A DNA stretch of 64,000 bases from Xanthostigma xanthostigma. Taxonomy: Eukaryota; Arthropoda; Insecta; Raphidioptera; Raphidiidae. A program made the position numbers and the translations under genes. Positions 23,858-34,855 of this stretch are shown piece after piece (within the stretch, counting starts at the first letter, position 1; each line of letters starts with the position of its first letter). The notes under the pieces were generated by a model. That model was not told where the DNA came from. It searched no databases and saw only the letters and a list, made by a program, of their open reading frames with translations. The stretch lies in assembly GCA_963575645.1 (NCBI GenBank), contig OY754470.1, forward strand, positions 5,340,501 through 5,404,500. Direction: 5' to 3'.

Positions 23858-24577
23858 TTAAGGAGGTTGAGTCGTTTTACGAAGATAATGAAAAAAATCT
23901 GAAATAAAGTTTTTTTAATAGATTTTATTATGACAAAATTTTCTGTAAAAAATCCAAAATCATTAGGAGATTTATAAAGTTAAAAATTAAAAAAAACTTT
24001 TACATGTAGTCTTGTGGAAAATATGTCAACCTAGCATGTAAACGGTGCATTTTAATTTTTTGCAAATAATCAAATATTGTCAGCAGTTCCAAAAACGAAC
24101 TATGTAAAGCATCGATGTCTTACGCATATTTTAATATTTTTTCCAAATTAATTAGGAGACTTTTAATCAATAAAAAAAAATTATTAAACCTTAGCATTTT
24201 TCGATTATGGACTTTTATTCTTGACAATTTTAACAATTTTAAATGAATTTTCAACTTTTTAATGATTTCATTTTAATTTTTATTACTTCTAATTTCTTTT
24301 TTTAATTATTTACTGCAAAAAAAATTTAAAATTCAGATATTCACATAAATTTATTTTTTCTAACCGAACTTTGTACAAAAAAATCAAAAGTTAGTTCATT
24401 AAGTAAAATACTGAAATAATTTATTAACATTAAAAAAAGTTATTTATTTATGCCTTTATGACAATAATTTATTGGTATCATTGACTTATAACCTTTTGTA
24501 AAAATTTATTATGGAAAAGTTCCCATTTAGAATTCGACTTACTTTTGATTGGGACTCTAACGCATCAACCTCCTTAA
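23858..24577 (+). mobile_element. Non-autonomous TIR element, TTAAGGAGGTTGA ends
   Basis: It begins TTAAGGAGGTTGAGTCG and ends CGCATCAACCTCCTTAA, a 13-bp TIR including TTAA at both borders. The TTAA could be a piggyBac-type target duplication or part of the TIR with a TA target (mariner-like). The 720-bp body is AT-rich and non-coding. A truncated copy lies inverted at 22127-22735. Confidence 0.75.
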
Positions 24578-26115
24578 AAAAAGTGATACAAACATGATAA
24601 CAACAGACACAGAGGCTAAACGCATTCAAATGTTAGAGAATAGTGGCTCAGTAGAGCCGGACCCTGGTCGGCACCAAAGTAATTAATATTGAACAACACC
24701 ATAAGAGAGTGGTTTAAATGAACGAGCTGTTAATGACGAACACATATAACAACACAAACATACAACCAACAACAAAAAAAAAAAAAAAAAAAAACAACAA
24801 AACACCTCTCTATATATCTTCTATTACATATTATATTCTTCTGCTGTGCATTGAATATCCCATCATAAACATTAAAAAAAGGGCCAAGTTCGATACAAAG
24901 AACAAGTGACTTTGCCAAAAAAAAAAGATCGAAGAAATTGCCAAGTTTTCATAAATGACTTGCGTATGTAAGTTAGCCACGTAAAAACTTGGCTCGTCAG
25001 GTCCGTAAAAAATCGTATGTTCTATAAAATAAACTAGGATGATTTCTTAACATAAAAAAGGACAAGTAATTGCTTAAAAAAGGACCTTAGCGACAAGTAT
25101 GAATGATCTAAACACAGAAAGCTTGAAGTTACACTGTATTGATAATTCAAATTTCCCGCTCATAATATTGTCACCCAAAGATGTCGTTACCCTCAGTCGC
25201 TGTTCTAAGAAGGTTCAGCAGTCAGTTCAGCTAGCTATTAATTAGAGATCAGTGGATCTCAATAATTTATAATCGGTGCTTTGTGCAAGAAACATTAAAA
25301 CGGCAGTTTTCTTTGGAAAAAAAACAAATAGTTAAAGCAATTTCAATAGTTATTTATTCACTTAGAGATAAATGCGGATAATTTATTAATATGCACAATG
25401 CACTGCCATAAAATTAGAAATGACTTTATCGTAGTTGATTTTAAGATTGTGATCATAATATAATCATAGGTTTTATATACGTAGCAACGATTTAACATCG
25501 TTATCAAACTTTTCATTCTGTGTAGGATATTAAAATCCATTCACAGACAAAACTAATTCTAGAGCGACGTAAGAAAATAGTTTTACAAGCTTTTTGACAA
25601 AATATTGATAGTATTTGAAACTGCTAAAATACAATCATCTATATTAATAACTAGTTTGTAGATTTCCACCGTTTATTCCTCGAATTGCAAAAAGCGCTTA
25701 TATTTTAACGCAATAATATACCGGTAATTGCTCGTATTCCTCTCAGGAGAGAAAACTAACGATTTAACCTTAATGCGTTATTTTCGAAAAAATCTACTTC
25801 GATTTTCTTTTTACAAAAATCCGAATTTTGTGAATTAAAAATTAAAAAAAAATATTTTTACGTTTTGGCCTGAATTTTTCCATGCCAACCTTCCTAAAGC
25901 TAAAAACCACGAAATTTACTGTTCGATTTTATGTTGTGTGTTAAAACTTACAATAAATAGAATAGAAAAAAATAAAATTAAAATTCTTCACAGAATATCA
26001 TAAAAAAATGACGCATTTCCGACCCCCAAGTGTTAAAGGTTAAATCATCCAAATTACTCATAGTTTCTTCTCCCGAGAGAAATACGAAAAATTATCGGTC
26101 ACCTTATATAGCTTA
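24578..26115. other. No recognised gene
   Basis: AT-rich sequence. A long A-run at about 24774-24794 generates chance lysine or phenylalanine-rich frames on both strands. Nothing else. Confidence 0.4.
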
Positions 26116-26743
26116 CTAGCGGTTCTGCCCGAGCCCGGTTTCACCCAGGTGCAAAAGAATGAATGGGGAAGGAAGGGACATGAGTACACACATTCATCTT
26201 AGTTTACCGAGATGAATGTTGTGTCCAAATTTCATGATGATCGGAGTTACCGTTCAAAAGTTTTTGTCGGTAAAGAGCAGTATTTAAACTTTTTTTAACG
26301 AATAATTTTTTTTAAATGAATTAAATAAAATTAAAATAAATTTAAATGTAAGCCTTAGAAGAAAGCAATGTAAAAAATAAAAAAAAAAAAATAAAAATAC
26401 ATTCACCCAACGTGGGGCTCGAACCCACGACCCTGATATTGACAGTCGCATGCGCTACCGATTGATCTACCAGAGGTTGTGTTCTTTCATCATTAATATG
26501 AGTATATCTAGTTAGTGCATTTCACATGAATAGAAACTTATTTTTAAGATACTTTTTGCAACATTTTTCATTAAAGCTCCGCTCCTAATCGTCGTAGCGT
26601 AATATTATATAACCTATAGCCTTCCTCGGTAAATGGGCTATCCAACAAAAAAAATTTTATTCAATTTGAACCAGTAGTTCCTGAGATTAGCGCGTTCAAA
26701 CAAACAAACAAACAAACTCTTCAGCTTTATATATTAGTATAGA
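26116..26743 (-). mobile_element. Long Helitron carrying a tRNA-Lys-like sequence, copy 2
   Basis: On the minus strand it starts TCTATACTAATATATAAAGC and ends at CTAG before T, with the CGGTTCTGCC/GGGCAGAACCG region and hairpin near the end. The internal cargo equals that of 13734-14455, including the tRNA-like segment and the AAGGCTTACATTTAAATTTA block, so the cargo was amplified with the Helitron rather than inserted independently. Confidence 0.88.
26404..26476 (-). pseudogene. tRNA-Lys-like pseudogene in Helitron, copy 2
   Basis: The minus strand contains TCAATCGGTAGCGCATGCGA, then CTGTCAATATCAGGGTCGTG and GGTTCGAGCCCCACGTTGGG. The T arm and B box are intact, the acceptor 5' strand is degraded, and the anticodon stem carries the same TGCGA/TATCA damage as copy 1. 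The shared damage indicates a common decayed ancestor. Confidence 0.78.
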
Positions 26744-26744
26744 T

Positions 26745-26868
26745 TAGGTTCATTCTAAATAGTAGTGAAAGAATTTTTCAAATAGGTGCAGTGATTCCGG
26801 AGATTACCTCCGCATACACACAAACTCACAAAATTCGCACTCTTTCTTTATATATAATATCAGTTAAT
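26745..26868 (-). mobile_element. Helitron fragment (5' end region)
   Basis: The minus strand begins near ACTGATATTATATATAAAGA and continues with GAGGTAATCTCCGGAATCAC and TTGAAAAATTCTTTCACTAC, typical of the small 29411/45450 Helitron family. No CTAG end is present. Confidence 0.55.
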
Positions 26869-27224
26869 TTCGAATCGAGAATATATTATATCCGCAAAAT
26901 TCGAATACAGTGACAATGAATAACAATTATTCCATATACGCATCACTAATGTATACCTATTATTTTAGAAAAAAAAAATGTTCTCATAAGGTGAAATGCC
27001 AAACTTTTTTTGAACAACGTATCTAATATTTAACAGCCACAAAATATTCTAACGGTCAAATCTATAGGATATGCCAATGGATCTTCATAATCTATATTCT
27101 CTTCACTGTTCAATAACTCATCTTCGACGGGTTTTGTACATCTATTACGTTTTGCGTAGTAAAAAACAATACAGACACTAACAGGACCGTCTCAGATTTT
27201 TATTGACAATTTACGAATCTGTTT

Positions 27225-27420
27225 ATAAAGAATCCCGCACAAACCTTACGGGATTTGGTTCTCGGTTAAATTGGTCGAAAATGGTTTTATTTTATAGTTT
27301 AAAGAATAGCCTAAAAACCAGTAGATTTTTAGCTACAGATATGTTTAGCGAGACTTTAGAAATAGGGATATCCATTGAATTCACAATCTTAAAAAATCCT
27401 AAGCTAAATTTCTAAATTGA
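27225..27420 (+). repeat. Single arm of the 61571-62660 inverted-repeat element
   Basis: AATCCCGCACAAACCTTACG, GATTTGGTTCTCGGTTAAAT and ATATCCATTGAATTCACAAT match 61571-61749 without the internal insertion, giving an empty site for the element at 61750-62092. Confidence 0.8.
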
Positions 27421-29410
27421 TGGAATACTTACATTGTACATCTAGTACATATTGTAATTTACACATAAAATAAGTCCCATAAATGCCAACAATTCTATTC
27501 TAGTTTTATAAATAAAGTCGTGAGGTAGGACATAAATCGAAGGAACAACATTTATTTAACATAAATTATTCTAAACATTGTGTATTTTACGATTTTTAAC
27601 TATAGATTACTAACCCATTAGATCATTTTAGTAGTATTTACGTGAAATAAATATTTAAATAATGAGAGAGTGGCTAAAACGTGCAATATTTTAACTTTTT
27701 TTTACCTACGTTTCGTTAATAATGTTCATTTCTTTCGGGCTCCGGATTTTGGACAAATAAATATGTAATTATTAATTATATAACAAAAAACGGATCTAAA
27801 AAATCAAAATAATAATTGAAAAAAAAATAAAAACACTAAGGTGAGTGATTATAATATATTGTAGAGTGGCTTTTAAAAACAATCTTTTATTTCATAGAGG
27901 AAGGGTTTTCGAAAAAAAGTTTCAGACAAAAGTTGCAGAGAATCAAGGGTCAACAACGTTGGTGAAGGTTTTTTCTTCATTTGAGAATTGAGATATCAAA
28001 GTTACTACCACTTTTTTAAATAGGAACCCATATTTTTTTATCACCGATTATCAATTTACAAATGCTGGATGTATGAGGTAACATATATACAAAAAAATCT
28101 CAGTAAAAGCGGCTGAATCGATTTAAAAAACAAAAATGTGATAAATGCGTAAACATTCTGAACAAAAAGATGTCAAATATTTTTAAAAATTCAGACCCCA
28201 CTACAAGTTATGACTGAACAAACATTTAAAAAAATACATGTCGAATGGATAACCTTTTTTAAGTTAATAATAAGGGGGCTCTCGTTGCGTCAACATTTTC
28301 CATCCCAAATATCTGCAGTTAAGACGCAGATTTCATATACCTAGGTTTATAAGAAAATAGAGGATTCGTTAAATTACTATTTTCAATCATTAAAAATCAC
28401 TTTAGCAGAAATTTTGCGGCGCTAGTATATTGCCCCGAAACTTTATTTTAAAATAATAATTAAATAAAATTGCACCAAAAAATAAATTACACCAAAATTG
28501 TTTTAACAATTTTAAAATTATTTTGAACAAGTAGATTTGTTATCCAGTTTTATTGATCAAATAAAATTTACGATTTCTAGATTTGAACTAATTTCGCAAT
28601 ATCAACAAATATTTATTGACTTCTTGAACATAAATTATTCCTATCAGATATTCAAAATCAGACTAAGGTGATAAACGGTAATAAGAATAAAAAATCCATT
28701 TATATCCTTGAAGATAATTTATTAATGATTATAAAAAATATATTTTGCAATAGTGAATAAAATTTTATATGGGGACAAATTATTTTATATAAATATCAAT
28801 TTAAAAACCGTTAATAGATAAAGGACCAATATTTTTATTAGGTAAATTTTTCTATAAAAATTTAATAGCTTCAATTCGTATTCATAAAGGACACATTGAC
28901 AAATTATTATCAACAATTTAAGAATATTACGTTCTAAACATTCACCATTTCATTTAGGAAATCTATAAGTTTTTGAAAAAAGGTCACAATTACCAGTGCC
29001 GAATTTTGTATAGAAAGTATTCATATAATACTCAATTCAGAACATTGAAAATTATTTTGTGAAAAAGTGTAATTTAAAATAATTAATAATAAAAATAGAT
29101 CACTTAAAACGCGACTTGAACGCCATGTAATCTGACGAACAAACAAAAGATACGTTGCACTTGTTCATAAGTTCATGTTTTACAGTAATTATGCCGTAAT
29201 ACTGCTACTGACTGGACTACTCGAATCAGAGACAACTGATGTCAAAAAGGACTGAATTTTAATTCCAGATAAAATTGTGATTTTCTTCTTCCTAAATATG
29301 TTAAACTGTATAGAAATGGTAAATCCGGCGTTAGCTCTTCGACGAAGTACAATATTATAATTTATGTATAGCGGGACGAACCCGTTATTAACAAATTGAA
29401 TTCTACTTTA
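27421..29410. other. No recognised gene
   Basis: Two kilobases of AT-rich sequence. No coding domain, RNA gene or repeat partner recognised. Confidence 0.4.
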
Positions 29411-29570
29411 TCTAAACTAATATCATAAAGTGGTAAAGTTTGTAAGTTTGGATGTAGGAGGTAATCTCCGAAACTACTCATCCAAATTCAAAATTTTTTT
29501 CACCAATATTTAGAATGGACTTTTATAGGATGGATACAGGCTACATATTATCGCCGGATCGGACCGCTAG
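29411..29570 (+). mobile_element. Small complete Helitron, 160 bp
   Basis: Starts TCTAAACTAATATCATAAAG after A, ends ATCGGACCGCTAG before T. The internal AGGAGGTAATCTCCGAAACT block and GGATACAGGCTACATATTAT are shared with 45450-45678. Confidence 0.85.
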
Positions 29571-29772
29571 TTGAGATTCTATACGGATTGAATACGAGGA
29601 ATTAAAACAAATTCCGAGCATCCGGAAGAAAAGCCATGGAAAGATATTTTATCATTACAGAACAAAATAATATAAATCATCAAAAGTATTTATAAACTTT
29701 TAAGAAAAGAAATAAAAAGTTGATAATTCCATATAACATATTAAATTAGACATAATAGCGTTGATCTTATAG

Positions 29773-30108
29773 TGGAAGCAGTATGACCTGTTTTCTATAG
29801 CAGCTATTCACTGGCATGGTACAGAACTACATTCTTTATCAATTAAAAGATCATACATACATTTTTTTAAACAGTATTTAAAAAAAAGGGAGCTGCTATT
29901 CATCGACAGAAACCGGAAGCCGAAACATATAATGGCGGAAATAGCTCGGAGGAATGAAAAAATCATAGACGGTGAGCTCATCGCAAGATTTTCTATAGGT
30001 ATAAATAAATTTAGCGTTAAGGCAGCAAAAGAGGTATTCGGTCCATGCCTCAACTTCCGCCATATTATTCGGGCACTTTTCATTTTGAAAAAAATAAATA
30101 GTAATTAA
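29773..30108 (+). CDS. Unassigned open block, readable on both strands
   Basis: The plus strand is open from 29773 to a TAA at 30106, 111 codons with no initiating ATG at its start. The C-terminal part reads MAEIARRNEKIIDGELIARF, then INKFSVKAAKEVFGPCLNFR. CTGTTTTCTATAG just inside the 5' part could be a splice acceptor at 29800. The minus strand is also open from 30123 to 29896 (75 codons), with CPNNMAEVEAWTEYLFCCLN and FFIPPSYFRHYMFRLPVSVD. I recognise neither. It could be an exon on one strand, a captured gene piece, or chance openness in a locally CG-richer stretch. Confidence 0.3.
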   Translation, partial: WKQYDLFSIAAIHWHGTELHSLSIKRSYIHFFKQYLKKRELLFIDRNRKPKHIMAEIARRNEKIIDGELIARFSIGINKFSVKAAKEVFGPCLNFRHIIRALFILKKINSN

Positions 30109-30123
30109 ATATTTACACAACAT

Positions 30124-30188
30124 TCATCTCCGTAATCTTGCCCCCCCCCATTCATTCTTTACTCGGGTGAAACCGGGATCAACCGCTA
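30124..30188 (+). mobile_element. Helitron 3' terminal fragment
   Basis: ATTCATTCTTTACTCGGGTG, AAACCGGGATCAACCGCTAG then T: the terminal hairpin region and CTAG end of the main Helitron family. It directly follows the open block at 29773-30108, so that block could be captured Helitron cargo, but no matching 5' TC end was found upstream. Confidence 0.7.
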
Positions 30189-30283
30189 GTATATTATGAT
30201 AAAACTTACCAAAAGCAGAAAACTAAACGCCAAGCTTATCTATGTAGGTACGCACCTGAAACAAAAAAAAACATTCATGTTAA

Positions 30284-30482
30284 TCTACACTAATATTATA
30301 AAGAGGTAAGTTTGGATTTAAAAAAAATAACCAATATTTGAAATGGACCTTCATGATGGACATAGGCGTTAAAATCGCGTTAAAATAAAATCGCTCTTCG
30401 TGGAGACCAATTTTGCCTCGCAAGTCGACGAAAAAACGGTGGCAATCTACAAATTCGGGCGAAGCCGGACTGGACCGATGGT
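30284..30482 (+). mobile_element. Small Helitron
   Basis: Starts TCTACACTAATATTATAAAG, the common insect Helitron 5' end, contains GACGAAAAAACGGTGGCAAT and ends GGCGAAGCCGGACTGGACCG-ATG, a mutated CTAG terminus. Confidence 0.75.
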
Positions 30483-31002
30483 GTTGAATAGCTATTCGAA
30501 TATTTTGTTGACAGATTAACATAACCTATATTTTTAAATTTAAATAAGGTTCTAGTCTGATATTAATAAACAAAGCAATTACAATTTTAACAGTAATTAT
30601 GAACTCGAATCGATCTAAAAACGGTATGTTGCAATTGAGTTTAGAATAGTTCTCAACCGAATCACAACTGTACGAAGAATAAAAACGAACTCAAGGATTG
30701 TACTTAATAAACTCATTACAATAATGACAAGAAAAAGTGAATTTTATAGTTGTCAATGTATGTGTGTTTCACAAAAACGATCACAATAATACTAGTGTGT
30801 ACGGCTAGTTCCAAACGTCGGAATACGAGATACGAATACTTGTAGGTGATCGTTAAGGGAGAACTATACTTACTTCAACTGATTATGGACATGAAAAAAA
30901 AACTAGAATCGCGATTTTATTCATTTTAAATCAATCAGTTATTAAAAATTCAGCATCAGTAAGAAATTATGGTATAAGCACGTTTAAAAAAAATCCAGCC
31001 AA
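30483..31002. other. No recognised feature
   Basis: AT-rich sequence with no signal. Confidence 0.4.
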
Positions 31003-31275
31003 TTGGGCCACAATTCCAATTTCAAAAATATTGATATTTTGACATATGTATTATAAAAAAATTAAATTTCTGTTAACGCGTGCAGTGACACAGGCAACGA
31101 CTAGTATTAACTATTGTGTTTACTATTTGTCTACATCATAGTTACCATAATATGGTATCACGTCATGTACAAATTAACCCAAACATGATTGTCAGCTATA
31201 TCTAACCTCTTTTTGATCTTCTTCAAAGCAAGAGAACAACTGATTTTTTTTGTCAATTGTTTTGATGATTTTTGA
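31003..31275 (+). repeat. MITE family M1, diverged copy
   Basis: CAGCCAATTGGGCCACAATT, ATATTGATATTTTGACATAT and TAACGCGTGCAGTGACACAG follow the M1 order with many substitutions. This looks like an older copy. Confidence 0.65.
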
Positions 31276-32271
31276 CAATTTTCTAGGTGAATTTATAGTA
31301 TCTATTATTTTGGTTGGTCAGATCAACTCTGATGTTAGTTAAAATAAATTTTAAACTTCAACTTGAAGATTACAAAAAAAAATAAGGGCCCTATTGGACT
31401 TCAATCAGCCGTTTCAAAAAACCTAAATTTTTAGCTACAAAATTCTGCTATCAAAAATTAAAGAATCATTTTTTACTACCAGCTATCCATGTTTGAGTAA
31501 AAATGTCGTTTTTTCCATGTTAATAAAATTGGAAACAAACTCGGTTTGCGCCGTTCACAGGTTTGATCTAGAAAGTTTGAGGCCGTGATGATGAAAATAA
31601 ATTTTTCGAAACGTTGGCCACTAGCGAAACATTGGTAAAGCTTATTTTATGATCCTCAACCAAAATCTTCCTTCATCTTAACATTCTATTGGATCCACAC
31701 TACTTTATACTGAAAACACCCTAATAAATATAATATCCTAGCGTCTGAACAACGTTCGCAACTGTCTATTTTTATTTTATAAACAACAAAAGCAGTCATA
31801 AAATAGGAATGCAATAAATACTGGAAGCTCTCTCACACACTCATAGACCACGGCGACAGCACATACGACTAAAGGACAGTGGTTGATGGAATGGCATTGA
31901 GACAATGTCAACCACAACAATTATAACTGATTATGATGTATTCTTGCATCTATCTCAACTACATCATCTACATTGCACGCAGACGAATCCAAACATCTAT
32001 CTGGAATATCTTATTACTGAATCTATTATTTACAATTGTATTATTGTCTGCAAAAATTAATTGTTTCTGCGCCGCTTTTTTTAATAATATTTCCATTATG
32101 TTTGTACTACTTCTATGTCTGCCTTCTGCTGCCATTGTAAAAATATAGATTTTATGAATATTTTTGAATTGGGCTGCTCCAGAAATCAACAATACGATAT
32201 TTTAAACCAGGGATGACGACTGAGTCGGTGTCCAGCATTATTATTTTGGTTAAGATTATTTACACTGTGAT
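31276..32271. other. No recognised feature
   Basis: AT-rich sequence. Frames around 31933-32192 overlap on both strands and show no known domain. Confidence 0.35.
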
Positions 32272-32444
32272 ACCGATGGCGCAGTGGTGAGAGCACTGAA
32301 CTCGCATTCGAGAGGTACGGGGTTCGAATCCCGACGGGGGCAAACGTGGCTGGGGACTTTTTTCCTACTGCCTCTCGCCGAGAAACAACAATTCCTGTAC
32401 CGGCCATCTTGTTGAGGTTTTCATGATTTCCTTCAATCATTCCA
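32272..32444 (+). mobile_element. SINE-1 copy C1, truncated
   Basis: Head with A box TGGCGCAGTGG and B box GGTTCGAATCC, body to TTCAATCATTCCAG, where it is abruptly replaced by the head of the next copy. Likely a head-to-tail double insertion or a template switch during retrotransposition. Confidence 0.85.
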
Positions 32445-32862
32445 GGGTGGCGTAGTGATGAGAGCACAAGACTCGCATTCGAGAGGTACGGGGTTCGAAT
32501 CCCGACGGGGGCAGACGTGGCTGGGGACTTTTTCCTATTGCCACTCGCCGAGAAACGGTAATTCCTGTACCGGCCATCTTGTTGAAGTTTTCATGATTTC
32601 CTTCAATAATTCCAGATTAAACATCGAGATGGCTCCTTATCCAAGGCAATGGCCGATTGTCAAACTCCTATGCTCAAAATTTGCCTACCTTATCCTAATT
32701 TCCTAAAAATTCCTTCATTCGCCCATTGCTATTAATTAAGTGGAAGTTCAAAAATGTAGAAACTAACGGGAAGTGTGATAGATCGAAAATAGTAATAGTG
32801 CGGATGACGTCTGTTATGACATAAAGTCGAGTAACGGACACTAAACGCATTATTATTAATAT
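32445..32862 (+). mobile_element. SINE-1 copy C2, full length
   Basis: Starts within the A box (GGTGGCGTAGTGATGAGAGC), has an intact B box GGTTCGAATCC, the complete body (CATCGAGATGGCTCCTTATC, GATGACGTCTGTTATGACAT) and an ATT-rich tail ending near 32862. Confidence 0.88.
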
Positions 32863-33144
32863 TTAACGTCTGGAACACGTGATGGGATACAAATCAGGAC
32901 TGATTGGGTAGTATTTCACACTTTTACGATAATTGTTACATAAAATTAAGCCAATAGACCGATAAAAAAACTAATTTTGTTAGTGAATACAATTCTCGGA
33001 AATAACATGCACGTACTGTTGTATCCATCGAGCGACCTCGTTTCGAGCAATATTTTAAAGTTCATACCACAATTTCAATCCACAACAATAACGCTTATCG
33101 CGCTTACAATTTCACACAACAAACAGCGGAATATTCGTTACAAC

Positions 33145-33350
33145 TACAGAGCTGGACTTTGATATAAAAATATGGAATACTAGTTTGGGAAGGCGTAGCC
33201 GCGTAGGTACCTGCTGCTAAAAGAATTTTCATTTTACAGAAAGCTGCGGTTCGGGTATTGGCAGGAGTGGAAAGAAATGAACACCGTCGGCCTATTTTTG
33301 TAAACAATAAAATAATTACACTTTCAGCCACGTACCTATATACTCGTATA
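33145..33350 (+). pseudogene. LINE reverse-transcriptase C-terminal remnant
   Basis: A plus frame with one stop reads YGILVWEGVAA, stop, VPAAKRIFILQKAAVRVLAG and then VERNEHRRPIFVNNKIITLS. The order YG...W......L...Q.KA.R.....RNEH..P.F.....LTL is typical of the region after the reverse transcriptase domain of Jockey/CR1-like LINEs. Both ends are lost, and the copy stops before the M1 element at 33380. The continuing part of such a protein is represented by 58820-59110. Confidence 0.78.
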
Positions 33351-33379
33351 TATCATTGCTTGATGTATGTTAAAAAATT

Positions 33380-33999
33380 ACTGCCAATTGGGCGACGGGA
33401 CCATTTCAACTTCAAAAATGTTGATATTTGATTATAATAAAAAAACTAAATTTCTGATATCGTTTGAGGTGACGCGGGTAATGGTTAGTATTCAATATGA
33501 TATTTGCTATTCGTTGCCATGGTTATCTACATAATATGTTCCACGTCATGTAAAAATTAATCAAAGCATGCCGAACTAGTTTATTTCTGACAGATCCATA
33601 AAACAAAAGAGCGGCTGATTTTTTTTAATTTTCAAAATATTTCCGAAACTATAAAGTATAGAAAAAAAATTGTTTAACGAAACTTACTTGAAAAAATAAA
33701 TAGAATAATAAGCCGTTATGAAAAGTATACCATTATTATATAAAAAACACCGGTATAACATATATATCTTCTGTGCATGCGCCGATTTTCTCCAAAAACA
33801 TCATATTTGCATATCAAACATCCTCCCAAAATTTGGTCTCAATCCGCTCATCCGTTTGACCTGTATCGTGCTAACAGGCTAATAGACGCACAGTTTTTTC
33901 AAAAATATGTTTTTTGGATTCGGGGGACCTCAAAACGGAAAGATATTGTAAAATTTTTGAAAAGTGATTTTTGACCCACTTGTGGGTTGGAATGGTAAT
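33380..33999 (+). mobile_element. MITE family M1, complete reference copy
   Basis: About 620 bp from TGCCAATTGGGCGACGGGAC to CTTGTGGGTTGGAATGGTAA. Subterminal CCATTTCAAC near the start and GTTGGAATGG at the end are near-inverted. The GCGCATGCGC-like palindrome and CATATTTGCATATCAAACAT lie in the 3' half. No protein is encoded. The superfamily is unclear. Confidence 0.85.
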
Positions 34000-34007
34000 A
34001 TCGACAT

Positions 34008-34855
34008 TGCACATACCGCTAAACTAGCGGTATGTGCTTTATTATCGCTTTGTGCGTCAGAGCTGACTTTCGTTCATATAAGAAGTTATATCTAAGTTAA
34101 TTTCACACGAAATCCATTCAAATTGAAGCTTTTTGAAAAGAGGAGATTCTAATCTATAAAACAGAACCATTTTTAATTCAATTCGAGTTCATAAATACTA
34201 TTAAAATTGTAATTGAAAATCACAAACAGCAGTTGTCGGTTGGTCTGTACGTATGTACGTACGTCACGACTCTACAGATCGCAATTTTGGTCGGATTGCC
34301 TTAGGTTATATTTTATTCACTTTGTTTACTATCAGACCAGAACCCTATTTAAATTCACTAAAATGTGTTCAGTAGTTTAATTTTTATAAACAGTTTTATT
34401 TTATTATTTTTGACAGCTAATAGTTAAAAAAAACAATATAATAATTGCTGTGTAAATATAGTGTAATCCATAAAACAAGTGCTACACTTCTATACCGTGA
34501 TAACACCACTACACGTATTAGGCCGCCGTGGCGTAATGGTTATGCCGTTGGATCCCCAAGGGCAAGGTCCTGGGTTCGATTCCTTACGAAATCAATGATT
34601 TTTTTCTTTTTTTTTTCTTTTTATTTTGTTTTATTTTATTCCACTTGATATTAATTATATATTATATTATGTATAGTTCTTAATTTTTTTTATTTTTGCA
34701 AACTTAAAAAAAAATATTTTTTCAATTTTTAATTATTTATTTCTTTAAATTTTTAAATCTTTTTAAATTTATTAAAAATATTTTTTAATTGTTATTTTTT
34801 TATCATTCAGTGGAAAACTTGCGGGATGTGCACTTTTGGTTTTGCCAACTATTTT
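34008..34855 (+). mobile_element. 848-bp element with hairpin head and tRNA-like core, copy 1
   Basis: Nearly identical to 41370-42200 over the whole length; the main difference is a region of GTAC repeats near 34240-34265. It starts with a perfect 13-bp hairpin (GCACATACCGCTA-AAC-TAGCGGTATGTGC, 34010-34038). About 520 bp downstream comes a tRNA-like segment with RNA polymerase III boxes, then a T-rich and AT-rich tail ending in GCCAACTATTTT. It encodes no convincing protein. The class is unknown. Confidence 0.85.
34521..34593 (+). pseudogene. tRNA-like segment with Pol III promoter boxes
   Basis: A box TGGCGTAATGG and B box GGTTCGATTCC at normal tRNA spacing. Acceptor and T stems do not pair well, so it is tRNA-derived rather than a tRNA. 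A run of T residues starts about 10 bases further on and could terminate transcription. Confidence 0.7.

Noticed and set aside
34445-34648. 67-codon frame repeated at 41790-41993 as a conserved small protein
   Set aside because: It crosses the tRNA-like segment and a T-rich tract, and identity between the copies is explained by the repeat itself.
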